This document shows positions 8,640 to 16,466 of a stretch of 44,134 nucleotides of DNA, in pieces. A model generated the notes under the pieces. The model did no database searches. It was not told the DNA's origin and was given only the letters and a program-made list of their open reading frames with translations. The position numbers were made by a program, and so were the translations under genes. The stretch is taken from NCBI GenBank assembly GCA_002067755.1, contig MVQH01000084.1, forward strand, positions 1 to 44,134, given 5' to 3'. The stretch's first letter is position 1, and each line of letters opens with the position of its first letter. The stretch is from Methanosaeta sp. PtaB.Bin018 (GTDB lineage Archaea > Halobacteriota > Methanosarcinia > Methanotrichales > Methanotrichaceae).

Positions 8640-9899
8640 ATGAATATATTATCATCAAGTAGCATGAAATCTGTATGCTGTATCTTGGCGCTCCTTGCCC
8701 TCGTCATGCCAATCGCCGCAGCTGAGCAGCAGGGCAGCACAGACCTGCTGAGAATATTCGGCAATGCAAATATGGACGACAGGATAGATGACGCCGACGC
8801 AGCCTATGTGCAGGGCATAGTTGACGGGAAGTGTGCGCCAACGAAGCTTTCCGATGCCAACTTAGACGGCAGGATCGACTCCTTGGACATTGACACGATA
8901 AATGAGATAATTAAGGGCGAGGAGAAGGAGCTGACAGTCTCCGACTCAATCGACAGGAATGTGACGATCAAGATGCCGGCGAAGTCCCTAATCGCCCTGG
9001 GCAGCTACAGGAATGAGGCCGTCAAGATACTTAATGCACAGGATATGATGGTGGGAGTATCATCGGATATCATTGAGATGAAATACTATTATCCAGAGCT
9101 GGCAGATAAACCGGCTGTCGGAACCTGGTCTACACCTGACAGCGAGGCCATCGTCAACCTCCGGCCGGATATCGTCATCACCTCTGCCAACCGCGACCGG
9201 GCCACAAAACTGGAGGAGAGCCTCAAATCAGCGGGCATAGCTGTTCTCGGCCTTGATTTCTACAGAGATAACATCATCCGGTCGGAGATGAAGACGCTGG
9301 GATTCATCCTGAACAAGAATGATGAAGCAGATAGGTATCTGCAATGGCGAAACGGCTATGAGCAGCCCATAAGGGATTATGTAGCCGCTCTCAAGGAAGA
9401 TGAAAAGTCGCGCCTCTTCATGGAATGGGGATCAAAGAATACAATCTCTGAGATATCCAGTTACGGCAAAGGCAGCAGCGGTGACTCCGTCTGCGACTTC
9501 ACGGGTGGAAGGAACATCGCCGCAGACCTTCCCGAGTATCCCAAAGTGGATAGCGAGTGGGTCTTGAAGGAGAATCCGGATGTGATCATAAAGTCCCTGG
9601 CTCCGGGCAGCGGAAGCGCCGGCTGGAACAGCACGAAGGAAGCTGCAGCGATCTTAAAGAGCTATGTAGATGAAAGGCCGGGATGGAGCAACCTGGACGC
9701 TGCCAAAAACAACAGGATATATCTCTTGAGCACTGAGATCGCCTGGGGACCCGACGGCATTGTGGGGGATGCTTACTATGCCAGATGGCTGAATCCCGAG
9801 ATAGATATCGATCCCGAGAAGATCTACAAGGAGTACCTTGAGATGTTCATGGGCCTGGAGTATCCAGAGGGAGTTGTGCTGGGGTACCCTGAGAAATGA
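8640..9899 (+). CDS. secreted metal/corrinoid-type ABC binding protein with dockerin-like module
   Basis: The 419-aa protein has a signal peptide (hydrophobic stretch about residues 11-28, ending near PIAAAE). Residues about 38-95 form two calcium-binding dockerin-type repeats, NANMDDRIDDADA and DANLDGRIDSLD, each followed by a short helix. The rest is a TroA/FecB/BtuF-fold binding domain with GVSSDIIE, AVGTWSTPDSEAIVNLRPDIVI and EWVLKENPDVIIKS. It resembles the binding protein at 23372, including a shared PEIDIDPEKIYKEYLEMF-like tail. The likely role is surface capture of a metal chelate or corrinoid for a FecCD-type permease such as 3249-4328. Fusion to a dockerin-like module suggests attachment to a cohesin-bearing surface protein or simple calcium stabilisation. 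Confidence 0.88.
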   Translation: MNILSSSSMKSVCCILALLALVMPIAAAEQQGSTDLLRIFGNANMDDRIDDADAAYVQGIVDGKCAPTKLSDANLDGRIDSLDIDTINEIIKGEEKELTVSDSIDRNVTIKMPAKSLIALGSYRNEAVKILNAQDMMVGVSSDIIEMKYYYPELADKPAVGTWSTPDSEAIVNLRPDIVITSANRDRATKLEESLKSAGIAVLGLDFYRDNIIRSEMKTLGFILNKNDEADRYLQWRNGYEQPIRDYVAALKEDEKSRLFMEWGSKNTISEISSYGKGSSGDSVCDFTGGRNIAADLPEYPKVDSEWVLKENPDVIIKSLAPGSGSAGWNSTKEAAAILKSYVDERPGWSNLDAAKNNRIYLLSTEIAWGPDGIVGDAYYARWLNPEIDIDPEKIYKEYLEMFMGLEYPEGVVLGYPEK

Positions 9900-10064
9900 A
9901 GGACGAGTGAGGCTGGTGTTCCTTCAGCGAGTCTCTAGAGCTGATCCACCAGCATCCCCTTGAAAACCTTTTTCCCAACCTCTTCACTTGCCAGCCATCA
10001 CCTGCCAGCTCCACTCCTTGTAGCCGAAAGATGGAATAGCTCACGCTCAGCCGGGCCGTCGACC

Positions 10065-10105
10065 GCAAACTATAAATAATCATAACGAATAAATAAGTAG
10101 TTTGC
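10065..10105 (+). promoter_or_regulatory. inverted repeat flanking a TATA box (GCAAACTA/TAGTTTGC)
   Basis: Perfect 8-bp arms GCAAACTA (10065-10072) and TAGTTTGC (10098-10105) are separated by 25 nt that are strongly AT-rich, with TATAAATAAT at 10071-10080. It looks like a repressible archaeal promoter reading rightward, but no intact gene follows. The AACTA/TAGTT half-sites recur at 10707-10737. Confidence 0.45.
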
Positions 10106-10706
10106 CGCGTTTTGCGCTGTGTGGACGAGACGACGCAGTTCGGCTTAGCTCTCAAGGCCAAGGAATTCGACAAGCTCATCCTCCGTGGATGTCGTCGAAA
10201 TTTCCAAGGTCCGGAGAGGTGCTGTCTTCTGGGCAGCATCCGGAATAGCACCAGAGAAAAGCTGAAAGGACAAGAGATACACGCCTTAAAGGGCGTAGTA
10301 TGCCTTAAATTCAGCGCTCTGGAGTGCTCGTCAGGAGCAGGACGCGGCATAAAGCCGATGGCAAATGAGAGCATAAGGCCCAGCACACCATGGTGTGGGA
10401 CTCCCATGAGACGGACGCTGCGACAAAGTTCAGCGCTGTGCTCTCCAATGGCCAGGTTTTGATCGGGCTCGGGGCGAGGTCAGGCCATCACCGTGGTGAT
10501 CGGCTCCCATTTAAAGGACGCTGTGGATTTCGGCGCTGGCCCGCTCCAGACTCGACATCGGGATTTTTTTAGAGATCTTGATCGATTGTCTATTCTCCCT
10601 TTTAGCTCATTGGGCCACGTGAACGCTCAACCATCATTCCATCAATTGTATCTTATTCATACTTTCATTTATGTAAAAATGGTTTTCTGTTATCTTTTTC
10701 CGGCAA

Positions 10707-10737
10707 AACTACTTAATCTTATACGTACTATGTAGTT
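10707..10737 (+). promoter_or_regulatory. TATA promoter of the 81-aa gene within an inverted repeat
   Basis: AACTACTTA (10707-10715) and TATGTAGTT (10729-10737) form a 9-bp inverted repeat with one mismatch. The TATA-like ACTTAATCTTATAC at 10711-10724 overlaps the left arm and lies about 25 nt before the ATG at 10741. This predicts a leaderless mRNA whose promoter is covered by the repeat. Confidence 0.45.
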
Positions 10738-10740
10738 ATC

Positions 10741-10986
10741 ATGGCACGAGCCCAAAAGCGCATGATAAGACCTCATAAGCAGCTGGTGAAGCCCTACGAA
10801 TCCATGAGCAGCACCTCCTCCAAGGTCCTGGAGCTTCATATAGCGAAGGAGATCCTGGCAGAGACCTTCCAGATCTCGATTCACGAGGTGGAGGACATGA
10901 TCCAGAACCGCTTCGAAACATGCTCCCAAGGACGCGGCCGAGATGGCAGAGTGCTATGGCCGCGAGAGTTCTGGCTAGATGACTGA
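10741..10986 (+). CDS. uncharacterised 81-aa protein
   Basis: I do not recognise a family. The product is basic at the N-terminus (MARAQKRMIRPHKQ). It is predicted helical in the middle (HIAKEILAETFQIS, HEVEDMIQNR), which would suit a small DNA-binding or partner protein. It ends with an aromatic patch, RVLWPREFW. Good promoter placement (TATA about 25 nt before the ATG, no Shine-Dalgarno) supports a leaderless transcript. It is flanked by decayed sequence: the region 9900-10740 on the left and a PIN-like relic on the opposite strand on the right. The inverted repeat around its promoter raises the possibility of autoregulation. Confidence 0.6.
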   Translation: MARAQKRMIRPHKQLVKPYESMSSTSSKVLELHIAKEILAETFQISIHEVEDMIQNRFETCSQGRGRDGRVLWPREFWLDD

Positions 10987-10991
10987 GCATT

Positions 10992-11087
10992 TCAATTCAA
11001 ATCAGCGACTTGATAGCCCTGAACTGCTCTAATGCCTCTAAACCTTTCGGCGTTGTATGATATGAGATCGGATCCGTCCCAGAGACG
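10992..11087 (-). pseudogene. C-terminal relic of a PIN-domain (VapC-like) protein
   Basis: On the minus strand 31 codons read LWDGSDLISYNAERF, then RGIRAVQGY, and end in TGA at 10992-10994. This resembles the C-terminal end of VapC-type PIN toxins, where a DLL(I/V)S-N--F motif is followed by G(I)-GL. No start codon or upstream catalytic acidic residues remain, because the frame meets a stop just before 11087, next to the UPF0282 gene. It looks like the tail of a lost toxin gene. Assignment rests on a short pattern and is tentative. Confidence 0.4.
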
Positions 11088-11090
11088 TCT

Positions 11091-12017
11091 CTAAATCTCA
11101 GCGTACAGCTCCTTTCTTCTTGCTTCCAATAAGTCTGGCTCCCTGCCAGCGTACTCTGCAGCGCTCAAAACCCTGACGCCATTCTCCTCTGCGCATTCGT
11201 AGACCTTTGCCAACTTCGCTTTATAATTTTGGTCCCGTAGAAGATGGTGATCCAGGATGATGACCCTCACAGTGGTCTCAGTTATTATCTTGGCTATATT
11301 CGCAACAGATCGCGCCAGGCTCTCCACAGAGTACCTGTAGCCGAGCATATAGGTCATAGGGCCGTCGAGGATAAGGAGATCAGGCCTCTCACGAAGAATG
11401 AAATCAACTTGCTCATCCAGAGAGGGGCCCTCGACATCGCTTGAAAAAACCATTTTCTCTCCGTGGCAAGAGATGCTTGTCTCCAGCACATAACCGAGCC
11501 GAGAATTCGTGCCGTGATAGACTGGAGGCGAGAATTTAATAGTAGTAGCAGCATGTTGAAATGATCTTCCATCCGCAAATTCGACTGCCTTGGGCAGGCC
11601 CCGCAGTTCTTTCAGGAAATGCGATGCCCTTTCCATTTGGCTTTTATTGATGTTATTCTTAGGGTCTTTGATGTAAAGCGTCTTATCTCTGTAAAAATCG
11701 ATCTCATCAGGATTGTGATGGTCGTAATGATAATGGGTTACGATCAACAGGTCACAGTTGGAGGCATAGCTCTTTATATCATTCCAGGCCTGGTCCATCC
11801 TCTCCAACTCCAGTCGATGGGGAGGCAGCCCAAACCTCCTTGGTCCGAGTGACACTGCGGGGTCGATGAGCACCTTCACGTCCTCGGTCTCCACGTACGT
11901 GGCCATCGACCGAACTCCAAAGCTGTCGAAGGCCAGGGGAAGAACCTTCAGCCTTTGCAGATCTCCTCTCATACCTTGCAGGTTTGGCAACCTCAGAGTA
12001 TCATCTTTTTGCTGCAT
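11091..12017 (-). CDS. UPF0282-type metallo-beta-lactamase-fold hydrolase
   Basis: The protein of about 308 aa has the MBL metal motif [11 protein letters not shown] in its first half, and later [15 protein letters not shown] and [10 protein letters not shown], which match the archaeal UPF0282 family. The family core usually starts near [19 protein letters not shown]. Here two ATGs are possible, 12017 and 11972 (MRGDLQRLK), and neither has a clear Shine-Dalgarno. The shorter form fits the family better, because the sequence upstream of about 12000 overlaps a decayed plus-strand frame. The substrate is unknown. The gene stands alone between relic sequences. Confidence 0.88.
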   Translation of the reverse strand: MQQKDDTLRLPNLQGMRGDLQRLKVLPLAFDSFGVRSMATYVETEDVKVLIDPAVSLGPRRFGLPPHRLELERMDQAWNDIKSYASNCDLLIVTHYHYDHHNPDEIDFYRDKTLYIKDPKNNINKSQMERASHFLKELRGLPKAVEFADGRSFQHAATTIKFSPPVYHGTNSRLGYVLETSISCHGEKMVFSSDVEGPSLDEQVDFILRERPDLLILDGPMTYMLGYRYSVESLARSVANIAKIITETTVRVIILDHHLLRDQNYKAKLAKVYECAEENGVRVLSAAEYAGREPDLLEARRKELYAEI

Positions 12018-12020
12018 CAA

Positions 12021-12220
12021 TCGGCAGTGGGTCGTGAATCAGTTACAGGTTTGAACTTTGGCTCATACGAAGCAATACAGATTCATGGAGGGAAGCATAA
12101 GGCAAAAACGAGACCGATGCGGTGAAGCACATAGATCTTCTCTCCTCAGATCTCGCAGACGATCCTCGCCTGTTTGGTCACCTTTACCACACTGCAAGGT
12201 ATCCCATGCTTCATTCGTGA
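12021..12220 (+). pseudogene. decayed coding relic upstream of nikA
   Basis: Two frames on plus read like one protein interrupted by a frameshift near 12100. The first runs about 12030-12100 with [20 protein letters not shown]. The second runs about 12105-12220 with NETDAVKHIDLLSSDLADD and then PRLFGHLYHTARYPMLHS, ending in TGA at 12218-12220. No start signal is visible and I do not recognise the family. The remaining 12221-12331 carries the nikA promoter. The whole gap 12018-12331 therefore holds a relic and a promoter and no intact gene. Confidence 0.35.
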
Positions 12221-12331
12221 TAACTCTCATAGATGTGACAGCCAAAGTCCTTTTCATCAAACCATTGGTAGTACTCATATCGAAATACTTAATACTAATT
12301 AAACTGAAAACCAAAAAATGGTGAGGTGCAT

Positions 12332-13888
12332 ATGTCAAAAATTAGAGAATTGCCTGCTATAATGACGACGTTTTTGATATTATTGCTATTGACGTCGCCC
12401 ACAATTGCCGATTCGAGCTCCTCAGAGAAGATCCTGAAGGCGGATTTGATCTTCGGTCCTGACGAGAATCTCGATCCAGCCTACAAATACACAGGCTGGT
12501 ACCTGCGCGAGGCAGGAATATATGATACCCTCTTCGCTTTGGATAAAGACATGAACCTAGTGCCATCGCTTGCTACAGGCTTCGATCAGATCAGCGATAC
12601 CGAATACAAGATCCATTTGAGAGAGGATGTGAAATTCCACGATGGCACGCCACTTAACGCGGATGCTGTGGTATATTCTCTGGAAAGAGTGATGGCCTCC
12701 TCAAACTCCCGTCATAGCGAGTACAGTTTCATAGAATCGGTCACCAAGGATGACGAGTTCACTGTAACCATCAAGACCAAGGAGCCCTATTCTCCAACAA
12801 TAGCATCTCTGGTCGATCCACTGGTCTCCATAGTCAAGCCAGATGTAGATCTAAACAAGACTCCAGTGGGAACAGGCCCATTCAAGTTTAAGTCCTACGA
12901 AAAGGGCGTCAAGCTATCGGTGACCAGGAACGACGAATACTGGGGAGAGAAGCCGAAGCTTGATGGAGCAGATCTGTTCTTCGTTAGCGACCCCATGACC
13001 CGTGCCATGCAACTGGAAGGAGGCGACGTGGACATCGTAAGGGGTCTTCCTCAAACAGAGGTCAAGAGCATAAAGGGCAAATCAAACCTTGAGGTGCTGG
13101 AGAAGGAGACCCTGCGAGAGAACTTCTTGTATGTGAATATGAGGAAGGCGCCATTCGATAATCTCTCTGTTCGCCAGGCACTCAACCATGCCATCGACCG
13201 CCAGGAGATCGTAGATACGGCACTCGAAGGTGTAGGCGGCGTTCCGGCGATTGGAGTCTTCTCGTCTGTTAATCCTTGGTCGGCAAATGACGAACTGAAG
13301 CCCTATGCCTACGATACAACAAAGGCCAAGGAGCTTTTGGGGCAGGCGGGCATTACCGATAAGGACGGTGACGGATGGCTTGACTTTCAGGGCAAGCCCT
13401 TTAACATTACCATCAAGACTTACACATCCAGGGCGGAGAACAAGCCTTCTGCAGAGGTAATTGCTGCGCAGCTGGAGAAGATCGGCATCAAATCCGGGGT
13501 GGAGGTACTGGAGACGGGAGCTCTGAGTAGCGATCTTAGCAATGGAAACTACGATCTGGCCCTTTATTCCTGGAGCACTGGCACAACAGGAGACCCAGAT
13601 TACTTCCTCTCCAAGCACTACGAGTCCAAAGGGGCTGAGGCTAAGAAGACCGGTTATTCCAATCCGGACGTAGACTCGTGGCTGCAGAAGGCCAGAGCCA
13701 CGTTCGATCAGAAGGAGAGGATGAATTATTACACCAAAGTGCAGGAGCAAATCTTCAAGGAATCTCCGAACATCTTCCTCTTCTATCTAAATGAGCTGGT
13801 CGGCCAGAACAAGAGGGTTAAGGGATACGAGATATATCCATCCTGTGAGATCACCTTCCTGACACCGGATCTATCCCTGGAGGATTAG
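12332..13888 (+). CDS. nikA: NikA/DppA-type ABC transporter substrate-binding protein
   Basis: The mature protein follows a signal peptide (about residues 5-27, ending TSPTIADS). It is about 518 aa, normal for family-5 peptide/nickel/opine binding proteins. Typical features are LREDVKFHDGTPLNADAVVYSL, TGPFKFKSYEKG, NDEYWG and VRQALNHAIDRQEI. The ATG at 12332 follows GGTGAGGTG; a GTG at 12326 lies inside that Shine-Dalgarno. ACTTAATAC near 12287 may be its TATA element. It heads a plus-strand run with a methyltransferase and two permeases, and the matching ATPases converge from the other side. Nickel or a nickel chelate is a reasonable cargo in a methanogen, but oligopeptides cannot be excluded. 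Confidence 0.88.
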   Translation: MSKIRELPAIMTTFLILLLLTSPTIADSSSSEKILKADLIFGPDENLDPAYKYTGWYLREAGIYDTLFALDKDMNLVPSLATGFDQISDTEYKIHLREDVKFHDGTPLNADAVVYSLERVMASSNSRHSEYSFIESVTKDDEFTVTIKTKEPYSPTIASLVDPLVSIVKPDVDLNKTPVGTGPFKFKSYEKGVKLSVTRNDEYWGEKPKLDGADLFFVSDPMTRAMQLEGGDVDIVRGLPQTEVKSIKGKSNLEVLEKETLRENFLYVNMRKAPFDNLSVRQALNHAIDRQEIVDTALEGVGGVPAIGVFSSVNPWSANDELKPYAYDTTKAKELLGQAGITDKDGDGWLDFQGKPFNITIKTYTSRAENKPSAEVIAAQLEKIGIKSGVEVLETGALSSDLSNGNYDLALYSWSTGTTGDPDYFLSKHYESKGAEAKKTGYSNPDVDSWLQKARATFDQKERMNYYTKVQEQIFKESPNIFLFYLNELVGQNKRVKGYEIYPSCEITFLTPDLSLED

Positions 13889-14680
13889 TTGAAACGGCAG
13901 GACATCGAACAAACGGATCCCAAAAAGATCATAGCTGGATATTGGGATCTTCGAAGCAGAAGTTACTCCAAAGGGGTCACAGACTCCAGGGACGAGGAGA
14001 TGGAGATCTGGAAAAGATGCCTGGCGCCCTTCATCACTGATATTGGGCTGCGCAAAGCTCTAGATGTGGGTTCAGGTACAGGCTTCCTCTCCTCTCTTTT
14101 GGACGACATGGGCATCGATGTCATCTGCCTGGATCTATCTCGCGGCATGCTTGCCCTAGCCAGAGAAGCTCTGCTCCAAGAGAGAAGAGACCTAGATCTT
14201 TTCCAGGGAGATGCTGAAGCGCTGCCATTTCGTTCATCTTGCTTTGATATTGTAGTCAGCAGGCATCTCCTCTGGACATTGCCAGACCCAGTGAAAGCCC
14301 TTGCCGAGTGGATGCGCGTATTGAGGCCAGGCGGAAGGCTTCTGGTCATAGATGGAAACTGGTTTGATCCCGCTGTCCGCAAAAGGCTGGGACGAGGGCT
14401 GTCCGGCATCCTGGCCAATTTTTCCAAAAGTCGAAACCCAGTGCCATTTCACAGGTTTTACGATCCCATTGGGCAAGAGCTCCCTCTTTACAGCGCTTGC
14501 GGGCCAGAGAGGTATCTGGCTTTTTTTGAGGATGCTGGAGTGAAGAATGTCACCCTCGACCGCCTGAGTGAGGCAAACCGCTTCTACAAGAGCCATACCA
14601 GCCTTTCCTACAGGCTTGCCAATGCAAATGCCCTCTTCCTGGTTACTGGCGAGAAAGGCGAACAAGAGACAAAAAGCTAG
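13889..14680 (+). CDS. class I SAM-dependent methyltransferase in the nik operon
   Basis: The 263-aa protein has the class I SAM-binding motif LDVGSGTGFLSSLL near residue 53, an acidic residue at the end of strand 2 (VICLDLS), and the later motif VLRPGGRLLVIDGN. It starts at a TTG that directly follows the nikA stop; the GGAGG inside the end of nikA serves as Shine-Dalgarno. It lies between the binding protein and the first permease. That position suggests a role with the transported ligand, for example modification of a metallophore or release of metal from a chelate. This is inference from position only; the substrate cannot be told from the sequence. Confidence 0.85.
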   Translation: MKRQDIEQTDPKKIIAGYWDLRSRSYSKGVTDSRDEEMEIWKRCLAPFITDIGLRKALDVGSGTGFLSSLLDDMGIDVICLDLSRGMLALAREALLQERRDLDLFQGDAEALPFRSSCFDIVVSRHLLWTLPDPVKALAEWMRVLRPGGRLLVIDGNWFDPAVRKRLGRGLSGILANFSKSRNPVPFHRFYDPIGQELPLYSACGPERYLAFFEDAGVKNVTLDRLSEANRFYKSHTSLSYRLANANALFLVTGEKGEQETKS

Positions 14681-14707
14681 CATTCATAGAATCAAAGGAA
14701 GAAGAAA

Positions 14708-15655
14708 ATGTTGTCATTCATCCTGAGACGCCTCCTCCTATTGCTGCCGGTCTTGCTGCTAGTCTCAATCATCTCGTTCTCGTTGTTCTGCCTGGCACCC
14801 GGGGACCCAGCTGAGATTCTGCTCACAGGGCCTATGGGCACTGCCGATCCTGCGACTGTTCAGGAGTTCAGGCATAAGGCAGGCTTTGATGATCCGCCCC
14901 AGATTCAATACCTCAGGTGGCTGTCCAGAGCAGTTCGTGGTGATCTGGGATATTCTTATATCACGGGGGAGAAGGTTCTGGACGAGATCCTGCACAGCTT
15001 CCGCTCGACGCTGAGGCTGGCATTGGCCAGCTTGGTCATATCTTTCATGATATCTGTTCCAATTGGAATCATGTCTGCAGTGAAGCGCGAATCTATGTTC
15101 GACTGTCTGGGCATGGCGCTGGCATTATTGGGCGTATCAGTCCCAAATTTCTGGCTTGCCTACCTTTTGATAATCGCCTTCGCTCTTCGGCTCGACATTC
15201 TCCCAGTTGCAGGATACGGGTCGAACGGGGACTTCGAGCATTTGATCTTGCCGGCTTTGACTTTGGGCATATCAGCAGCCGCAATCACCAGCAGAGTGAT
15301 GCGCGCAAGCATGCTGGAGGCACTCTCGCAAGACTACATCCTTGCGGCCAGGGCCAGGGGATTGCATGAGAGATCGGTGGTGCTGGGCCATGCTCTAAGA
15401 AATGCTCTCTTGCCTGTGATCACCGTGGTGGGATTGAACTTTACATATCTGCTCAATGGTTCGCCTGTGGTAGAGACGATCTTCGCTTGGCCGGGCATTG
15501 GCAACCTCATGACCTACTCCATCTACGACAGGGACTATCCTGTGATCCTTGGCTGCATGCTTTTCCTGGCTGTGTTATTCTTGGCATTGAATTTGCTGGT
15601 GGACATCTGTTACTACTACCTCAATCCGAGGCTGAGGCATGAAGCTGAGCACTGA
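14708..15655 (+). CDS. nikB: NikB/DppB-type ABC transporter permease
   Basis: The 315-aa inner permease has six or so membrane helices and an N-terminus typical of DppB/NikB (FILRRLLLLLPVLLLVS, then LAPGDPAEILL). The EAA coupling loop DYILAARARGLHERSV is intact. GGAAG stands a few nt before the ATG. It overlaps nikC by 17 bp, so both permeases should be made in equal amounts and form the heterodimeric channel. The ATPases needed to drive it are encoded on the opposite strand at 16467-18112. Confidence 0.92.
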   Translation: MLSFILRRLLLLLPVLLLVSIISFSLFCLAPGDPAEILLTGPMGTADPATVQEFRHKAGFDDPPQIQYLRWLSRAVRGDLGYSYITGEKVLDEILHSFRSTLRLALASLVISFMISVPIGIMSAVKRESMFDCLGMALALLGVSVPNFWLAYLLIIAFALRLDILPVAGYGSNGDFEHLILPALTLGISAAAITSRVMRASMLEALSQDYILAARARGLHERSVVLGHALRNALLPVITVVGLNFTYLLNGSPVVETIFAWPGIGNLMTYSIYDRDYPVILGCMLFLAVLFLALNLLVDICYYYLNPRLRHEAEH

Positions 15656-16466
15656 TCGCGGATGCAAGCTCGCGATTTTGATCATCGCATGCCTGGTCCT
15701 GGGAGCTCTTCTGGCAGGGTGGATCGCACCCCACGATCCTGAGAAGGCAATGCCTGAGCTGCGGCTGAAATCTCCTGACTGGGAGTATCCACTTGGGACG
15801 GACCATTTGGGCCGCTGCATCTTCAGCCGGATGATATTCGGCATCAGAATGTCTCTTTTAATCGGAGTGGGCGTCGTGCTCTTCTCTGCAATCCTTGGAA
15901 TATTTTTGGGTGGTACAGCAGGATACTTCGGAGGCATCCTGGATGAGACAATTATGCGGGTTGTGGACGCGTTCTTGGCCTTTCCAAGCATCTTTTTGGC
16001 TCTGGCGGTCATCGGTTTTCTTGGATCAGGTCTCACCAACATGATGCTCTCCCTAATCTTGGTGGAGTGGACTGGATATGCCCGGCTGGTACGAAGTATC
16101 ATCTTATCGTTGAAGGGAGGGGAGTTTTTAGAGGCAGCTATGAGCCTAGGAGCTTCGGATCAATACATATTGAGAAAACATCTTCTACCAAATGTCATGC
16201 CTCAGGTCCTCGTCATGGCGACCTTGGGCGTAGGCTATGCAATTCTTGGCGCAGCTTCTCTGAGCTTTCTTGGCCTTGGTGTCCAGCCTCCGACACCAGA
16301 GTGGGGATCGATGATGAATGACGCGCGGCCCTTCGTCAGAGCCGAACCGCAAATGATGATATTTCCAGGAATCGCCATAACGATCACCGTTTTGGCCTTC
16401 AATTTGCTCGGCGAAGGGCTAAGGGAAAGGCTGGACCCTCGATCAAATATCAAGATGGATCTTTAG
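15639..16466 (+). CDS. nikC: NikC/DppC-type ABC transporter permease
   Basis: This 275-aa permease shows the DppC/NikC features PLGTDHLGRCIFSRMIFGIR near residue 50, the EAA loop EAAMSLGASDQYILRKHLLP, and SFLGLGVQPPTPEWGSMM. The ATG at 15639 lies inside the end of nikB behind a GAGG. Its stop TAG at 16464-16466 is directly followed by the stop (minus strand) of nikE, so the two halves of the transporter locus converge with no spacer. Confidence 0.93.
   Translation: MKLSTDRGCKLAILIIACLVLGALLAGWIAPHDPEKAMPELRLKSPDWEYPLGTDHLGRCIFSRMIFGIRMSLLIGVGVVLFSAILGIFLGGTAGYFGGILDETIMRVVDAFLAFPSIFLALAVIGFLGSGLTNMMLSLILVEWTGYARLVRSIILSLKGGEFLEAAMSLGASDQYILRKHLLPNVMPQVLVMATLGVGYAILGAASLSFLGLGVQPPTPEWGSMMNDARPFVRAEPQMMIFPGIAITITVLAFNLLGEGLRERLDPRSNIKMDL

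Larger units (their letters stand above)
9900..10740. other. gene-poor region with decayed coding sequence
   Basis: No intact gene is convincing in these 841 bp, although several ORFs are open by chance. On the minus strand short pieces read like protein but sit in different frames. The clearest is a tail of about 30 codons ending at TAA near 10150, with IPDAAQKTAP followed by TSTEDELVEFLGLES. Around 10340-10400 another minus frame is hydrophobic, like a membrane helix. This pattern fits an old pseudogene, family unknown. The stretch also contains two promoter-like inverted repeats, listed separately. Confidence 0.4.

Noticed and set aside
9847-10407. Minus-strand ORF of 186 codons
   Set aside because: No start signal, it overlaps the binding-protein gene, and protein-like pieces in this region lie in different frames, so it is not an intact gene.
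12269-12297. TAGTA...TACTA as an operator for nikA
   Set aside because: Arms of only 5 bp in AT-rich DNA are expected by chance and do not extend.
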